Source of the DNA: Arthrobacter sp. B1I2 | Lineage (GTDB): Bacteria > Actinomycetota > Actinomycetes > Actinomycetales > Micrococcaceae | Assembly: GCF_030816485.1 (NCBI RefSeq) | Contig: NZ_JAUSYC010000001.1 | Location: forward strand, 1,054,001-1,118,000 | Direction: 5' to 3' | Length of the DNA stretch: 64,000 nucleotides | Shown: positions 35,371 to 45,216 of the stretch, one piece after another | How the letters are laid out: each line of letters starts with the position of its first letter | Position numbering within the stretch: position 1 is the first letter of the stretch | Made by a program: the position numbers and the translations under genes | Notes under the pieces: model-generated | Told to the model about the DNA's origin: nothing | Databases searched by the model: none | The model's input: only the letters and a program-made list of their open reading frames with translations

Positions 35371-37275
35371 CTAAGTCAGCGGATTCCGAGGGGCCGCCAG
35401 GAGGGCCCAATCGTCCGCAGCCTGGCGATGGAAGGATTCGGCAGCCCAGTAGGCTTCTGCCCGTCCGTTGGTGGCAGCGAAATCAATGGCGCCGAGCCAG
35501 GCGTCGACGTCCCCGGCGGCGCCGTACTGTTCGCCGACCAATAGCCCTGACTGCGGCCCAAACAAATCCCCCAGGCTCGTTTCGGAACGTCCTACGACCG
35601 GAACGGCCTGCTCAAGCGCCCGGATGGCGATCCCGCTCTGGAAGAACCGTTTGTAGGGTATGAGTATGACCGTGCTGCCCGCAATCAGATGGTCCAGCTC
35701 GTCTTCCGGGACGAAACGCGCATCCACCCGCCACCCCTTGACTGTCGGCCATCCACGGCCAATGATTTCGCAGTCGTAGCGGGATCCAAGGCGCACGGCC
35801 AGAGACTCCAAAAGGTCGAGATCCCGGTCCGGCTTGTATTGCCCCAGGACGCGTATCCGGGGACGGCGGTCAGGGTCATGTTTGACGGTTTCGGTGGGGG
35901 GCCGCTCCGATGGATATGGAAGTACTGGGTGGCGCACTACGGTCAATCCGTCCGCGAATCCCCTTCCACACATGGCTTCGGCAGCCTCCTCGCTGTGCAC
36001 CAGAGCTTCAGGTAGGCCTTTCACCTTCCCCACGAAGGCGGAAACCGCCCTGCCGCTTCCGGTTGACCTGACCAGCGGGGTGGGGTCGTGATAGACCACC
36101 CATGAGGAACTCCCGCACAGCACCTTGACGAGGAGAAGGTCCCAAAACCCCAGAACGGGCCAGGTGACCAGGATTCTGGGCGGAACGCTGCGACGGCGTT
36201 TGTGCCAACCCACCCACCCCAGCAGTTCCACGTATTCCAGAAGCCAGGCGAGGCGATGCTTGCCGGAGACCGAGGGTTCGTCCAAGGACTTCACCTGCAC
36301 TGGAATTCCTGCGTCCACCAAGTGTTGATGCAATGCTTTGGTGTAGTGCCTTAGGGCCCCTCCCAAAGGGTTCACGATGATGACGCCCACCGGTTGCTTG
36401 GCCCGGGCGGCGCTAGCCAGTACCCGGCCGGATTGTAGCCCGGCCAGCAGGGGACGGAACGTGCCCATGTGCTGTTGTTTGATGAGGTCTCGGCCCACAG
36501 ACCGTGCCAAAAGATATGGTGCGGATACCAGGGCCTGAAATCGTGACCCGTTCTTCGCATGGAAAATCTGGATGTTGCGCGTCAGGTAGAACGGTGGGAC
36601 CCCGTTTGATTGCTGCCAGGCGAAGGCCCGAGGGTTCACCTTCACCTTCCAGCCATGGCGCTGGAGGGTTTGGTGGTGGTCCGCTTCCTCCATGTAGAGG
36701 AAATAGCTTTCATCAATGGGGTACTGGGCCAGTATGCCGCGCCGGAACATCAGGAGGGCGCCATCAAGCCACGACACGGGTTGCGGAAGATCGACGGCCA
36801 GGCATGACCGTGCCTGTAAGTGCCCACGGTGGCGGGGCAGTCCCAAGACCCTGGTGAAATGTCCCCCCCGCGACCAAATAGTCTTCCCTTCATCGCCCGT
36901 GACCAGGACCGGCCCAACCACGGCTGTCCCGGGATCCTCGGCGAGGGCGGCACGAAGGAGCCCGAGGCAGTCCGCCTCGGGCTTCGACTCATGGGTGGCG
37001 ACCAGAAGGTATTGCCATTTGTGCGTGTTTTCCTCATGCCAAGAGGCTCCGCGGTTTACTGCCGCACCGTAACCGGCGTTCGCGCAGTAGATGGCGTGTG
37101 CGCCCGGAGGCAGGAGTCTGTCCACTTCGGCACGTCGGCCGGGTTCCTCACTGTTGTCGACCACGAGGAGGCGGTCCGGGGCCACACCACCGGAGACCAA
37201 CGCGGCGAGGGTCGCTCCCAACGTTTGGTAGCTGCGGTGGTGGACCACCAGGGCAGCCAGGTCCGGAATGATCAC
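35371..37275 (-). CDS. Two-domain glycosyltransferase (GT2 plus GT-B fold)
   Basis: A 634-residue protein. The N-terminal GT2-like domain spans about residues 1-270 (LAALVVHHRSYQTLGATLAAL, LVVDNSEE, PVSWLDGALLMFRRG). The C-terminal GT-B-like domain spans about 330-634 (GVIIVNPLGGALRHYTKAL, ALVHSEEAAEAM, FFQSGIAIRALEQAVPVVG). The N-terminal part resembles rhamnosyl-type family 2 enzymes. The two domains probably make two successive linkages in the repeat unit. The GTG at 37275 overlaps the upstream gene stop (GTGA); a longer frame starting at 37449 was rejected. No helix or signal. Confidence 0.83.
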   Translation of the reverse strand: MIIPDLAALVVHHRSYQTLGATLAALVSGGVAPDRLLVVDNSEEPGRRAEVDRLLPPGAHAIYCANAGYGAAVNRGASWHEENTHKWQYLLVATHESKPEADCLGLLRAALAEDPGTAVVGPVLVTGDEGKTIWSRGGHFTRVLGLPRHRGHLQARSCLAVDLPQPVSWLDGALLMFRRGILAQYPIDESYFLYMEEADHHQTLQRHGWKVKVNPRAFAWQQSNGVPPFYLTRNIQIFHAKNGSRFQALVSAPYLLARSVGRDLIKQQHMGTFRPLLAGLQSGRVLASAARAKQPVGVIIVNPLGGALRHYTKALHQHLVDAGIPVQVKSLDEPSVSGKHRLAWLLEYVELLGWVGWHKRRRSVPPRILVTWPVLGFWDLLLVKVLCGSSSWVVYHDPTPLVRSTGSGRAVSAFVGKVKGLPEALVHSEEAAEAMCGRGFADGLTVVRHPVLPYPSERPPTETVKHDPDRRPRIRVLGQYKPDRDLDLLESLAVRLGSRYDCEIIGRGWPTVKGWRVDARFVPEDELDHLIAGSTVILIPYKRFFQSGIAIRALEQAVPVVGRSETSLGDLFGPQSGLLVGEQYGAAGDVDAWLGAIDFAATNGRAEAYWAAESFHRQAADDWALLAAPRNPLT

Positions 37276-38414
37276 TGGGCATGCACGACAGGGAGCAGGC
37301 GTGCCATTTTTCGGGCCGGACCAGTCGCCGCCATAAGCGCCTGTTCGTACTGCCCGCAGACGTCGTTCCAGTTGTAGTGGGAAGCGGCCCGCTCCTTGTT
37401 GGCCTGTCTCGCCTTCGAACGGAGGTCGTGGTCCGAAAGCATGCGGCAAAGCGCCCTTCCGATAGCGAGTGGTTCCGGATCCACGAGGTGCTCGGGGGTA
37501 TCAAGTACTTCGCTGTTGTATGCGGTACGCCGCGCCACCACCGGTGCTCCACAAGCCATGGCCTGGACCAAGGCAGGATTTGTCCCTCCGACGCTGTGCC
37601 CGTGGAAGTAGACCCCCGCGTGCTGCCACAGCGACAGCAGCTTGTTGTCGTCGCTGAGGTGCCCGAGCCATGTGACATTCGGATGTCGGGCGCTCAGGGC
37701 TTTCACGTCTTCGTCGAGGGAACCTCTATATCCGCTGGACCCTACAATGACAACTGGGTGCTCGCGCGCTATGTCCTCTACTGCCTCAAAGAACTCCGCC
37801 ACCGTGTTTTCGGGGACGAACCGGGCCACCATAAGTACGTACGAGTCGTGATCGAGACCCGGGACAACTTCCAAGGGAACCGAAAGTTCACCCCCGTACG
37901 GAATGAAGAGGGAGTCCCGGCCAAAGTCCACTTTCCAGCGCCGCTGTATTTCGACGGAATCGCTGACCAAAATGGTCCCAAAACGGGCGGTAAGACGGGC
38001 TCCAAGCTTGAAGACGAGTTTTGCGAACCCGTTCCACTTGGCACGTTCCCATTCGATTCCGTCAACATTTACTACGGTTGGTATTCCACGGAGTCTCAGC
38101 AGCGGCAGCCAGAAGCCGTTCGCCACGTTCATCACCAGCGCGACGTCTGGTTTCTCCCGGAGGCAGTGGAGAACCGAGGTGAGACCGAATGACAGGGTGC
38201 TTAGTGACTTGCTTTCCAAACCCGGAGTTGTGGTGGTCCGGACACGGGGGTCGCGCGCGGCATCATCATCTTTGGTGGAACCGGGCCGGCAGTACACGTT
38301 GACATCCCAGCCCTTGTCGGTGAGGAAGGGGGCGATCTTCCTGACGGCAGTTTCAAATCCGCCGTAATAGCTTGGATAACCGCGCGTGCCGACGACTGCC
38401 ACTGTTTTGGGCAT
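37272..38414 (-). CDS. GT4 glycosyltransferase with DUF1972 N-domain (rhamnosyltransferase-like)
   Basis: A 380-residue GT-B enzyme. The start MPKTVAVVGTRGYPSYYGGFET is diagnostic of the DUF1972 group, which includes enzymes adding rhamnose to a lipid-linked sugar. The C-terminal GT4 domain has VLMVARFVPENTVAEFFEAV and HGHSVGGTNPALVQAMACGAPVVA. The sugar donor is inferred from family only. It overlaps the two-domain glycosyltransferase gene by GTGA and lies 51 bases downstream of the BY-kinase gene, so the three are one transcription unit. Confidence 0.88.
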   Translation of the reverse strand: MPKTVAVVGTRGYPSYYGGFETAVRKIAPFLTDKGWDVNVYCRPGSTKDDDAARDPRVRTTTTPGLESKSLSTLSFGLTSVLHCLREKPDVALVMNVANGFWLPLLRLRGIPTVVNVDGIEWERAKWNGFAKLVFKLGARLTARFGTILVSDSVEIQRRWKVDFGRDSLFIPYGGELSVPLEVVPGLDHDSYVLMVARFVPENTVAEFFEAVEDIAREHPVVIVGSSGYRGSLDEDVKALSARHPNVTWLGHLSDDNKLLSLWQHAGVYFHGHSVGGTNPALVQAMACGAPVVARRTAYNSEVLDTPEHLVDPEPLAIGRALCRMLSDHDLRSKARQANKERAASHYNWNDVCGQYEQALMAATGPARKMARLLPVVHAQ

Positions 38415-38465
38415 CTTTTTCTCCTGTATCCCGTTTGAGCTACTGCAGAATTCCCGGTTGGGGCG

Positions 38466-39977
38466 CTACGAAGTTTCCCGGCTGTCGGCGGCGGTATGAA
38501 GTTCAGCGATGTCCGCTTTTCCGGGGGGTGTAGCGTCCGGGGCAGCAAGGTAGGAGCCGTAGTAGGCGTAGGAATCCACACCCTTTGTGGGAACACAGTT
38601 GAATATCACCCCGAGGACAGTGGCATTGACCGTATGAAGTGTCTTGAGCGACCGTTCAAGTTCATCCCGCGTGGTTTGACCGGCCCTGGCCACCACAATG
38701 ACCCCGTCGGCGGCCCGTGACAGGACGGCGGCGTCTGTGACGGGCAGCAGAGGGGGAGCGTCAATGAGAACCGTGGCCCCGGCCGAAAGGGTGGTCAGCA
38801 ATTGTTTCATGGCGTTTGTGCCGAGCAGTTCGCTTGGGTTAGGCGGGGTGGGTCCTGAACCCAGGATGGAGAGGTTCGACAGGACGGTCGGGGCCTGGAT
38901 AACGTCGACCAGTTTGGCCTGGCCGCTAAGGACATTGGTCACCCCGACCCCTGGGACGAGGTTGAACGCTCCGGCGATGCGTGGACGGCGGAGGTCCCCA
39001 TCGACGATGACGACGGGCTCACCGGTCGCGGCCATCGTTACGGCCAGATTCCCGGCGACGGTCGACTTGCCTTCGGATGTCATGGGACTTGTCACCAGGA
39101 TAATGCGCGGACGATGATCAACGTCTAGGAATCTCAGGTTGGTCCTGAGCGCCCGAAGAGCCTCTATGAAGGCACGGTTCTGTACTTCTGTTTTCTGGAG
39201 TTCGTGGCGCTCCGTGCCAAGTATCTTGAAGGTACCGCTGATGTCCGGGTCATAGGGGAGAGTGCCGATCACGGGAACTTCGAAGAGCCGTTCTATCTGG
39301 CTGGAGCTCCGCAGCCGACGATCAAGATGATGGCGGAGAAGCGCTGCGGCGTAGGCCAGGAGGAGGCCACCAACCGCACCGAAGAGGAGCGCGAGTTGGA
39401 TGTTTGGGGAGATTGGTGCGGCTGGACGGACCGCTTTATCGAGCGGAACCAGGCCAACGGGGAGATTTGGGGAGGCCGGCTGGCCGGCGGTCACGGAACT
39501 TTCAAGTAGTTGGACTTGCTTGGCCAGCTCGTTTACCCACGCATCGGCCACCCGTTGAGCGCGTAGCGGATCCGGCGAGGTGGCAGTGATGCGAATCTCA
39601 GCCGTCTCGACCGGGACTTTTACCGAGATCGTAGAGAGCAGGGCGTCAGCAGTGGTATCCATCCCCACTGATGCAATGACTTGATCTGCTATCAGGCGGG
39701 ATTCGGCAATCGACTCGTAATTCTTGATTTTGGACTTTGCCAGCGCATCGCCCGTCAGGAGCGTGTTCACATTCTCTGAACCCACTGTGAGGACAAGGGC
39801 GCTGGACTCCGCCGCATAGATTCGTGGCTGGAGGGCCCCCCAGAGTGTGACTATCGCCGTGACCACAATCGTCGCCACGGCGATGGACCGCCAGTAGAGC
39901 CTTGCCACCCGGATGTACTCGCGCACCCCCATCCCCGTAACGGAGTCACCGCTGTTGACTTCGTACTTGCCTGTCAC
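38466..39977 (-). CDS. Wzz chain-length determinant fused to BY-kinase
   Basis: A 503-residue protein. The N-terminal Wzz part has helices near residues 30-50 and 195-215 flanking an extracellular loop. The cytoplasmic tyrosine autokinase domain follows, with Walker A SPMTSEGKSTVAGN (about 292-305), Walker A' VVIVDGDLRRPR and Walker B VLIDAPPLLPVTDA. One tyrosine cluster (SYAYYGSY) is near the C-terminus. It controls length and assembly of the exopolysaccharide; no partner phosphatase is in the window. The GTG at 39977 is preceded by AAGGAAAGGG. A promoter-like element lies 60-140 bases upstream. Confidence 0.9.
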   Translation of the reverse strand: MTGKYEVNSGDSVTGMGVREYIRVARLYWRSIAVATIVVTAIVTLWGALQPRIYAAESSALVLTVGSENVNTLLTGDALAKSKIKNYESIAESRLIADQVIASVGMDTTADALLSTISVKVPVETAEIRITATSPDPLRAQRVADAWVNELAKQVQLLESSVTAGQPASPNLPVGLVPLDKAVRPAAPISPNIQLALLFGAVGGLLLAYAAALLRHHLDRRLRSSSQIERLFEVPVIGTLPYDPDISGTFKILGTERHELQKTEVQNRAFIEALRALRTNLRFLDVDHRPRIILVTSPMTSEGKSTVAGNLAVTMAATGEPVVIVDGDLRRPRIAGAFNLVPGVGVTNVLSGQAKLVDVIQAPTVLSNLSILGSGPTPPNPSELLGTNAMKQLLTTLSAGATVLIDAPPLLPVTDAAVLSRAADGVIVVARAGQTTRDELERSLKTLHTVNATVLGVIFNCVPTKGVDSYAYYGSYLAAPDATPPGKADIAELHTAADSRETS

Positions 39978-40036
39978 GATGTCGTCCCTTTCCTTTATCG
40001 TGCGCCTGCAGGGGGTGAACCCATGGGCTTGGGAGC

Positions 40037-40119
40037 AAAACTAGCGCGGTGCTGCTTGCCGCAGGGACGAACCGTTGACGCTTTGTGGACTCACCCCGAT
40101 AACGGTGTGGAAACTGCGG
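40037..40119 (-). promoter_or_regulatory. Promoter-like element of the BY-kinase unit (shared architecture)
   Basis: Read on the minus strand: CCGCAGTTTCCACA (40119-40106), then another CCACA 22 bp on, then CTAGTTTT (40044-40037). The same two blocks stand exactly 69 bp apart upstream of the phosphoglycosyltransferase gene (51893-51975). CTAGTTTT could be the -10 region; no -35 consensus is visible, suggesting activator dependence. Confidence 0.55.
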
Positions 40120-40157
40120 GCCCCCGCGCCGCGTTTCCCCCAACCGGCGTCAGCCTG

Positions 40158-41261
40158 TCAGGAGAACTTCGTCTTCCACCGGGCGGCGGGCTTGAGGAGG
40201 GCATGATGCGTGAGGACTGCCAAGACGGCGCTTGCCGGTATGGCATACCAACCTACGTTGATCAGCTGATTTGTCCCGATGGCGAGCATGAAGAGGATTG
40301 CCACCGGGTAGTGCCAGATGTACAACTCGTAACTAATCTTTCCTATGTAGACGACAGGTGGCACTGAGAGGACCGACTTCAAGGCAAAGCGGCTGCGGGT
40401 GCCCGCCACTATGGACGCAATGATTGCAACCGTCCCGGCCGCAGCCGCCACATAGGCCAACGAGCTGAAAGCGGGCCAGACCCCAGCTACGACCACTCCC
40501 ACGCTCAGTACCAGAACCCCCACATAACCCCACGATGGGGCGACGCGTACGTCCCTATGCTGCGATAACCACAGAGCGAAACTGCAGCCGAGAAACAAGC
40601 CTCCGGCACGAAGGAAATAGCTCGCATCTTGTCCGGTCGAGGCCAGCCATACCTGCGCGCCGTCCAGGATGATCCCAAGGGCCAGCGACATGATCCACTT
40701 CGCGGGGACGCGACGCGAAAAGAGGACGATCAATGTGAAGGGCCAGACCAGGTAAAAGATTTCCTCAATTCCGAGACTCCAGGTTTGAAGCCAGGTGAGT
40801 CCCGACTTACCGAAGAATTGGCCTGCCACTGGTGTCAGATATGTGGCCGCCAAGGCGACCTCAAAGAGATGCTTGCTCCCCCGTATAAGTAGGCCGAAGG
40901 GAAGGATGGCCACTATGGCGATCAGCAGGGCAGGGTACAAGCGAATAGCCCTGCGCCAATAAAAGAGACCCAGCCGGATGCGGTGATGACGGTTCAGTTC
41001 CGCCAGCAGGATTGTCGTAATGAGGAACCCGGACAAGGCAAAGAAGATATCGACACCTAGAAATCCCGCGAATGGCAGGGGCTGGAGTCCGTGGTGCACC
41101 AGGACAAGCAAAATGGCGACAGCGCGCAGGCCATCAAGGGCAGGAAAATACTGCAGCCCCTGCGGAATAAGCATTGATTTCGACGGCTTGATGGAACTTG
41201 TCACCGGTGCTTCGACAATAAGGGCAGTCGAAAACCGCGAAAAGACTGTGGGCATCCGCAT
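40158..41261 (-). CDS. Acyltransferase family 3 membrane protein
   Basis: A 367-residue integral protein with about ten hydrophobic segments. The N-terminal motif FPALDGLRAVAILLVLVHHGLQ, with the GLRAVA and HH signatures, and GFLGVDIFFALSGFLITTILL are diagnostic of acyltransferase family 3. It acylates (often acetylates) polysaccharide or its lipid-linked unit. About 30 residues precede the first motif. It lies 51 bases downstream of the WsaF-like gene on the same strand and upstream of the BY-kinase promoter-like region. Confidence 0.88.
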   Translation of the reverse strand: MRMPTVFSRFSTALIVEAPVTSSIKPSKSMLIPQGLQYFPALDGLRAVAILLVLVHHGLQPLPFAGFLGVDIFFALSGFLITTILLAELNRHHRIRLGLFYWRRAIRLYPALLIAIVAILPFGLLIRGSKHLFEVALAATYLTPVAGQFFGKSGLTWLQTWSLGIEEIFYLVWPFTLIVLFSRRVPAKWIMSLALGIILDGAQVWLASTGQDASYFLRAGGLFLGCSFALWLSQHRDVRVAPSWGYVGVLVLSVGVVVAGVWPAFSSLAYVAAAAGTVAIIASIVAGTRSRFALKSVLSVPPVVYIGKISYELYIWHYPVAILFMLAIGTNQLINVGWYAIPASAVLAVLTHHALLKPAARWKTKFS

Positions 41262-41312
41262 CCGTACTCTCCTCTGACACGTTCGATTCTTGTGATACCG
41301 GCACTGGGGAGG

Positions 41313-42536
41313 CTAGCCAGAGCGCAAGGGGCTGAACTCGCGACCGGTCAGCGCCTCGGCAAAGCTGGCCTGGGTTTCGGCCCATGTGTGTTCGCGATGC
41401 GAGGCAGCCCTTGCTGAGCGTTCGGCCGTATCGGCGGCAGCGACAACGTCACTTAGGGTGCTGGCTAAAACGGTGGGGCTGGGTGCAGCCCAAACGGCCT
41501 CCGGGTTGGTCAGGACCGATCGGGAAGACCGGTCATCGTTGAGGACCGGGACGTTGCCCGCGGCCAGCATTTCCGCTGCGACCAGAGTGATGTTAGTGAA
41601 GCTAAGGGCGAGTCCGGAAATGGTTCGGTTATAGAGCTCATTGAGCTCTCGGGGAGAAACCCTTCCATGCTGCTGTACTGGAACACCCCATCCAGTCACG
41701 CGTGCTCCATAAATGTGGATCTCCTGTCTGGGGTGCATCCGATGGAATTCCTGTAGTGCCAGGCGACCCAAATCGTAACCTCTGCGTTCAGCCTCGGGTT
41801 TGGCAAAGAATACGACTCCGGAGCGGCCGCTCGTGTTCGTCAGCCGATACGTACTTACGTCACTGCCAAAGGGCAGGATTTTTGCCTGGACGCCGACCTC
41901 CCGTTTCAGCACGTCTGCAACCATCGGCCCAAGAGCTAGTAGCTTGAAGCCGAAGCGGTAGCTGTCCTCAGCGAGTGCGTAAAGTGACCCGCGAGGGTGA
42001 AAGTACGGCTCGTAGTCCTGGATGAAGTAGTAGGGTGCAAGGCCCCCGAGGCGGGGCATGCGGGCTGCGAGAACGTGAGCAGTTTCCCATGAACTGGCCA
42101 CGCAGGCATCAAAACCATCGAAACTTGCGGGGACAGGCTGGATATCAGCCGTTACACCAGGCCAGCATTTCCTGATGACCGACCGGTGCCGGTCCATCGC
42201 TCCATCGCTCCGGTTGTAAATCAAAATCGTGCAGCGGTGGCCCCGCTCTTCCATCCCCTGGACCATCCGGAAAAGAGTCGTATGACCGCCCGCGCCCGGG
42301 ATGGGCGGCGTAATGAGCCAGCCAATGTTCAGTGGCCCCTCGCGGGTCCCGGGCTCTCCCAAGCTGATATCGACGGAACTGGACACGTCTTCCGAATTCA
42401 GCGGGAAGTTAAGGGACTGCAGACCCATACGAGCATCCAGTTCACCGTAAAGGCGGCGGACTACTCGGCGCGAGGTATCTGCGATTCCGCAAGCTACCGT
42501 TCTTGCAATAACCTCACCCAAACTCACCCGCGTCAC
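41313..42536 (-). CDS. WsaF-like rhamnosyltransferase-family glycosyltransferase
   Basis: A 407-residue protein. The start ~60 residues are variable. The core NIGWLITPPIPGAGGHTTLFRMVQGM, YYFIQDYEPYFHPRGS, ALGPMVADVL and SFTNITLVAAEMLAAGNVPV matches the WsaF family, whose founding member (Geobacillus S-layer glycan) is a rhamnosyltransferase. The donor here is a family inference. It overlaps the upstream aminotransferase gene by 4 bases (ATGA). No helix is apparent. Confidence 0.8.
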   Translation of the reverse strand: MTRVSLGEVIARTVACGIADTSRRVVRRLYGELDARMGLQSLNFPLNSEDVSSSVDISLGEPGTREGPLNIGWLITPPIPGAGGHTTLFRMVQGMEERGHRCTILIYNRSDGAMDRHRSVIRKCWPGVTADIQPVPASFDGFDACVASSWETAHVLAARMPRLGGLAPYYFIQDYEPYFHPRGSLYALAEDSYRFGFKLLALGPMVADVLKREVGVQAKILPFGSDVSTYRLTNTSGRSGVVFFAKPEAERRGYDLGRLALQEFHRMHPRQEIHIYGARVTGWGVPVQQHGRVSPRELNELYNRTISGLALSFTNITLVAAEMLAAGNVPVLNDDRSSRSVLTNPEAVWAAPSPTVLASTLSDVVAAADTAERSARAASHREHTWAETQASFAEALTGREFSPLRSG

Positions 42537-43669
42537 TTCGACCCCCCCGCCAGTGCGTCTTTTAACGCCGTCGCCACACGCCGCTGTTGTTCCGGTGTGA
42601 TGTGCGGATAGATGGGGATGGACAGAATCTGCCGGGCGGCCAATTCGGCGACTGGGAAGCTCGCGCAGGGCAGGCCCAGTCTTTTCCAGGCGTTCGTTCG
42701 ATGGATGGGTACCGGGTAATGCACTGCGGTAGAGATGCCGGCCTGCTCGAGGCGGTCTGCAATGACGTCACGATTGGCTAGGCGGACGACGAATAGATGC
42801 CAGACGTCGGAATTTCCTGGAGATGACCACGGCAGTTTCAGTTGGTCGATATCAGCCAGGAGGTGGTGGTAGTTGGTGGCTGCTTCTCGGCGTAGTTCGT
42901 TCCACCCCGCCAGACGTCGCAATTTGCACGAAAGAACGGCGGCCTGGATGGTGTCCAGGCGGGAATTACGGCCCATGATCTCGTGCTGATATTTGTGTTC
43001 GCTGCCGTGAGCACCAAGCAGCCGTACATGTCGGGCCGCTGCGTCATCGTCCGTGGTGACCGCTCCAGCGTCTCCGGCTGCTCCTAAATTCTTGCCCGGA
43101 TAGAAGCTCGTGGCCGCGAGGTGCCCGAGCGTCCCTGCGGCCCTGTTGAACCTGGTGGCGCCCTGAGCCTGCGCCGCGTCTTCGATGATGACGGCCCCGA
43201 ACTCTTCGGCGATGGGCACCAAGCGTTCCACGGGGGCAACTTGTCCGAAGAGATGCACCGGGATGATGGCGGCCGTCCGGCTCGTTACTGACTTCCGCAC
43301 CGACTCGGGATCCAGCAGCAGATGCTCCTGATCTACATCGGCCAGGACTGGCCGCGCACCGATTCTGAGGACCGCCTCGACGGTAGCGATAAAAGTGTTG
43401 GCCGGGACGATTACTTCCTGGCCAGGTCCTACACCCGCCGCGCTTAGCGCCATTTCCAATGCGTCCGTGCCATTGCCCGAGCCGATGCAGTGACGAGCGC
43501 CGAGAAACTCGGCGTACTGCTGCTCGAACAGCTCCACCTCTTTGCCGCCTATGAACGCAGCCCGCGTCAGAATATCCAACAGTTGGGGTTCGAGTTCCTC
43601 CCGGATCTCCTCCTGCTGTGCTGTGATGTCAACCAAAGGCACACGGAGTTGTTGTTTTGGCTCGTTCAA
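42533..43669 (-). CDS. DegT/DnrJ/EryC1 aminotransferase (WbpE/FdtB-like)
   Basis: A 378-residue PLP enzyme. IGSGNGTDALEMALSAAG, VPANTFIATVEAVLRIGARPVL, IIEDAAQAQGA and the PLP-lysine motif YPGKNLGAAGDAGAV are visible. The subgroup that reads YPGKNLGA is typical of sugar 3-aminotransferases making dTDP- or UDP-3-amino sugars. The overlap at both ends (ATGA) places it in the long operon. It is one of two DegT enzymes here; this one resembles WbpE/FdtB more than the other does. The exact sugar is not defined. Confidence 0.87.
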   Translation of the reverse strand: MNEPKQQLRVPLVDITAQQEEIREELEPQLLDILTRAAFIGGKEVELFEQQYAEFLGARHCIGSGNGTDALEMALSAAGVGPGQEVIVPANTFIATVEAVLRIGARPVLADVDQEHLLLDPESVRKSVTSRTAAIIPVHLFGQVAPVERLVPIAEEFGAVIIEDAAQAQGATRFNRAAGTLGHLAATSFYPGKNLGAAGDAGAVTTDDDAAARHVRLLGAHGSEHKYQHEIMGRNSRLDTIQAAVLSCKLRRLAGWNELRREAATNYHHLLADIDQLKLPWSSPGNSDVWHLFVVRLANRDVIADRLEQAGISTAVHYPVPIHRTNAWKRLGLPCASFPVAELAARQILSIPIYPHITPEQQRRVATALKDALAGGSK

Positions 43670-45216
43670 TTCGGGCTCCTGGTGGTTGTCTGGACGGCGA
43701 TTGTTGTCGTCGGAGGTGGGGCGGCCTCCACCTCGGGCCTCTCGCCCTGATCCGGCCCGGTGTCGCTCAACAGTCTCAGGCGTGAGTACGTCCGCCTAGC
43801 GGCCCGCAGTGTCAGTGCCAGGTAGAGCACAATGCCGGCGAGGCAACCACAGGCAAGCGCGAGGAACGGCGGGGTGACCCAATTTGAGGCGAGCCAGCTG
43901 ATGGTTCCGGCTCCGGCAGCCGCACCAAGCGGGACAAAGGATGGCGCAAGCATTCGTTTAACGGATGTTTTGATAACTCTCCCGACCAGGAAGAAGTAGA
44001 CCGGGAGGACTGCCAGCCAGATCACAACAGCGTGGGCCATTCCTGCACCGCCTACCCCCGAAGAGGAAACACCCGTTAAGAGGGCTGGGATGAGGCAGGT
44101 CAACCAAAGCATCTGCACCCAGAACAGGCCTGCTGTCCGGCCGCCGCCGACGCACAGGTCCGCCAGGATTTCCGATACGATCCTGCCCGCTCCAAAGATT
44201 CCCAAGCCGATCATGGCGGCTGCAGCGCCCTGCCAGGTGGGGCCGTATAGCACCTGAACGATCGGACCTGCCAGTGCTACCAACAACGCGGAGATCGGCA
44301 TAGCCAGGAATGCGGCCAACGCCAAGACATCGGGTGCAGCCTGGTCCAGGAGACCTGCCTTATGGAGCCGGCCGAATGTAGGCACCGCGACCGTGCGGAT
44401 AATGGCGGTAATCAAACTGCTGGGCAAGTTCGCCAGGCTGAAGGCGAGAAGGTAAACGCCCAGCTCCGCGGGTCCGAGCTGCCGGCCGACGATGACGTAG
44501 TCAAGGTTAAGCGTGGCGAAAACCACGAGGTTGGCCAAAGCCAGTGGTAACCCAAGACGCAGGACGTAGGCTGCCGCTGCCCGGTCAAAACCGGGACGAA
44601 AGCGGGTGGGAGTAATTATCCAATACCCAATTGTCGAAAGAACCTGTCCGGCCACCCGGGACCAGACGAGCGCGTAGGCTCCCATGCCGTCCTGTGCCAT
44701 CGGAATCGCCGCTGCAAGGGTGAGTGCCGCTCCAGCTACTTCGATAAACGCCCGAGGCCGCTGAAGGTAGTTTCGCCATACCATGGCCGCCGGCACTCCC
44801 GAACACCCAGACAGAAGGATGGTGATCGCCAGGATTTGAATAACTCCTACCGCTCCAGGATCCCCCATCAGGTTGGCCAGGGTTGGCGCAAGGATGACCA
44901 CGCCGCCCGTAATCACCGCACTCGTCACCAAGCCCAGAGTCAGAATCGTCGGCGCGATTTCGTGCGGGTCCCTGTCACCACGGGCCAACGCTGCGGTAGC
45001 ACCGAGTTCCGTCACGTTGACTGCGATGGCTTGAATCACCTGGGCTACTGCCAGCGCACCGAAATGCTCCGGAGCCAGGATCCGGGCCAGGACGAGCATC
45101 GTAACGAACTGCAGAGCCCTCCCGGATGCGACACCTATGGCTCCCCAGGCGAGGCCTCCTTTGAGTCCTGCCTTAACTGTTTCGACCGGGCCCGCGTCGG
45201 CTGGTCCGGAACTCAT
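43666..45216 (-). CDS. Wzx-like polysaccharide flippase
   Basis: A 516-residue membrane protein of the MOP/lipopolysaccharide-biosynthesis type with about 14 hydrophobic helices. GLAWGAIGVASGRALQFVTMLVLARILAPEHFGALAVAQV at its start is typical of the RfbX/Wzx group (flippase), and LARILxPEHFG is the recurring signature. It would flip the finished lipid-linked repeat unit to the outside. The ATG at 45216 overlaps the GT2 stop (ATGA); a long in-frame upstream extension was rejected because it lies within the other gene and is not conserved in type. Confidence 0.87.
   Translation of the reverse strand: MSSGPADAGPVETVKAGLKGGLAWGAIGVASGRALQFVTMLVLARILAPEHFGALAVAQVIQAIAVNVTELGATAALARGDRDPHEIAPTILTLGLVTSAVITGGVVILAPTLANLMGDPGAVGVIQILAITILLSGCSGVPAAMVWRNYLQRPRAFIEVAGAALTLAAAIPMAQDGMGAYALVWSRVAGQVLSTIGYWIITPTRFRPGFDRAAAAYVLRLGLPLALANLVVFATLNLDYVIVGRQLGPAELGVYLLAFSLANLPSSLITAIIRTVAVPTFGRLHKAGLLDQAAPDVLALAAFLAMPISALLVALAGPIVQVLYGPTWQGAAAAMIGLGIFGAGRIVSEILADLCVGGGRTAGLFWVQMLWLTCLIPALLTGVSSSGVGGAGMAHAVVIWLAVLPVYFFLVGRVIKTSVKRMLAPSFVPLGAAAGAGTISWLASNWVTPPFLALACGCLAGIVLYLALTLRAARRTYSRLRLLSDTGPDQGERPEVEAAPPPTTTIAVQTTTRSPN

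Noticed and set aside
37276..37449. N-terminal extension of the two-domain glycosyltransferase
   Set aside because: It overlaps the DUF1972 gene, is unlike a glycosyltransferase start, and a GTGA junction provides a natural start at 37275.
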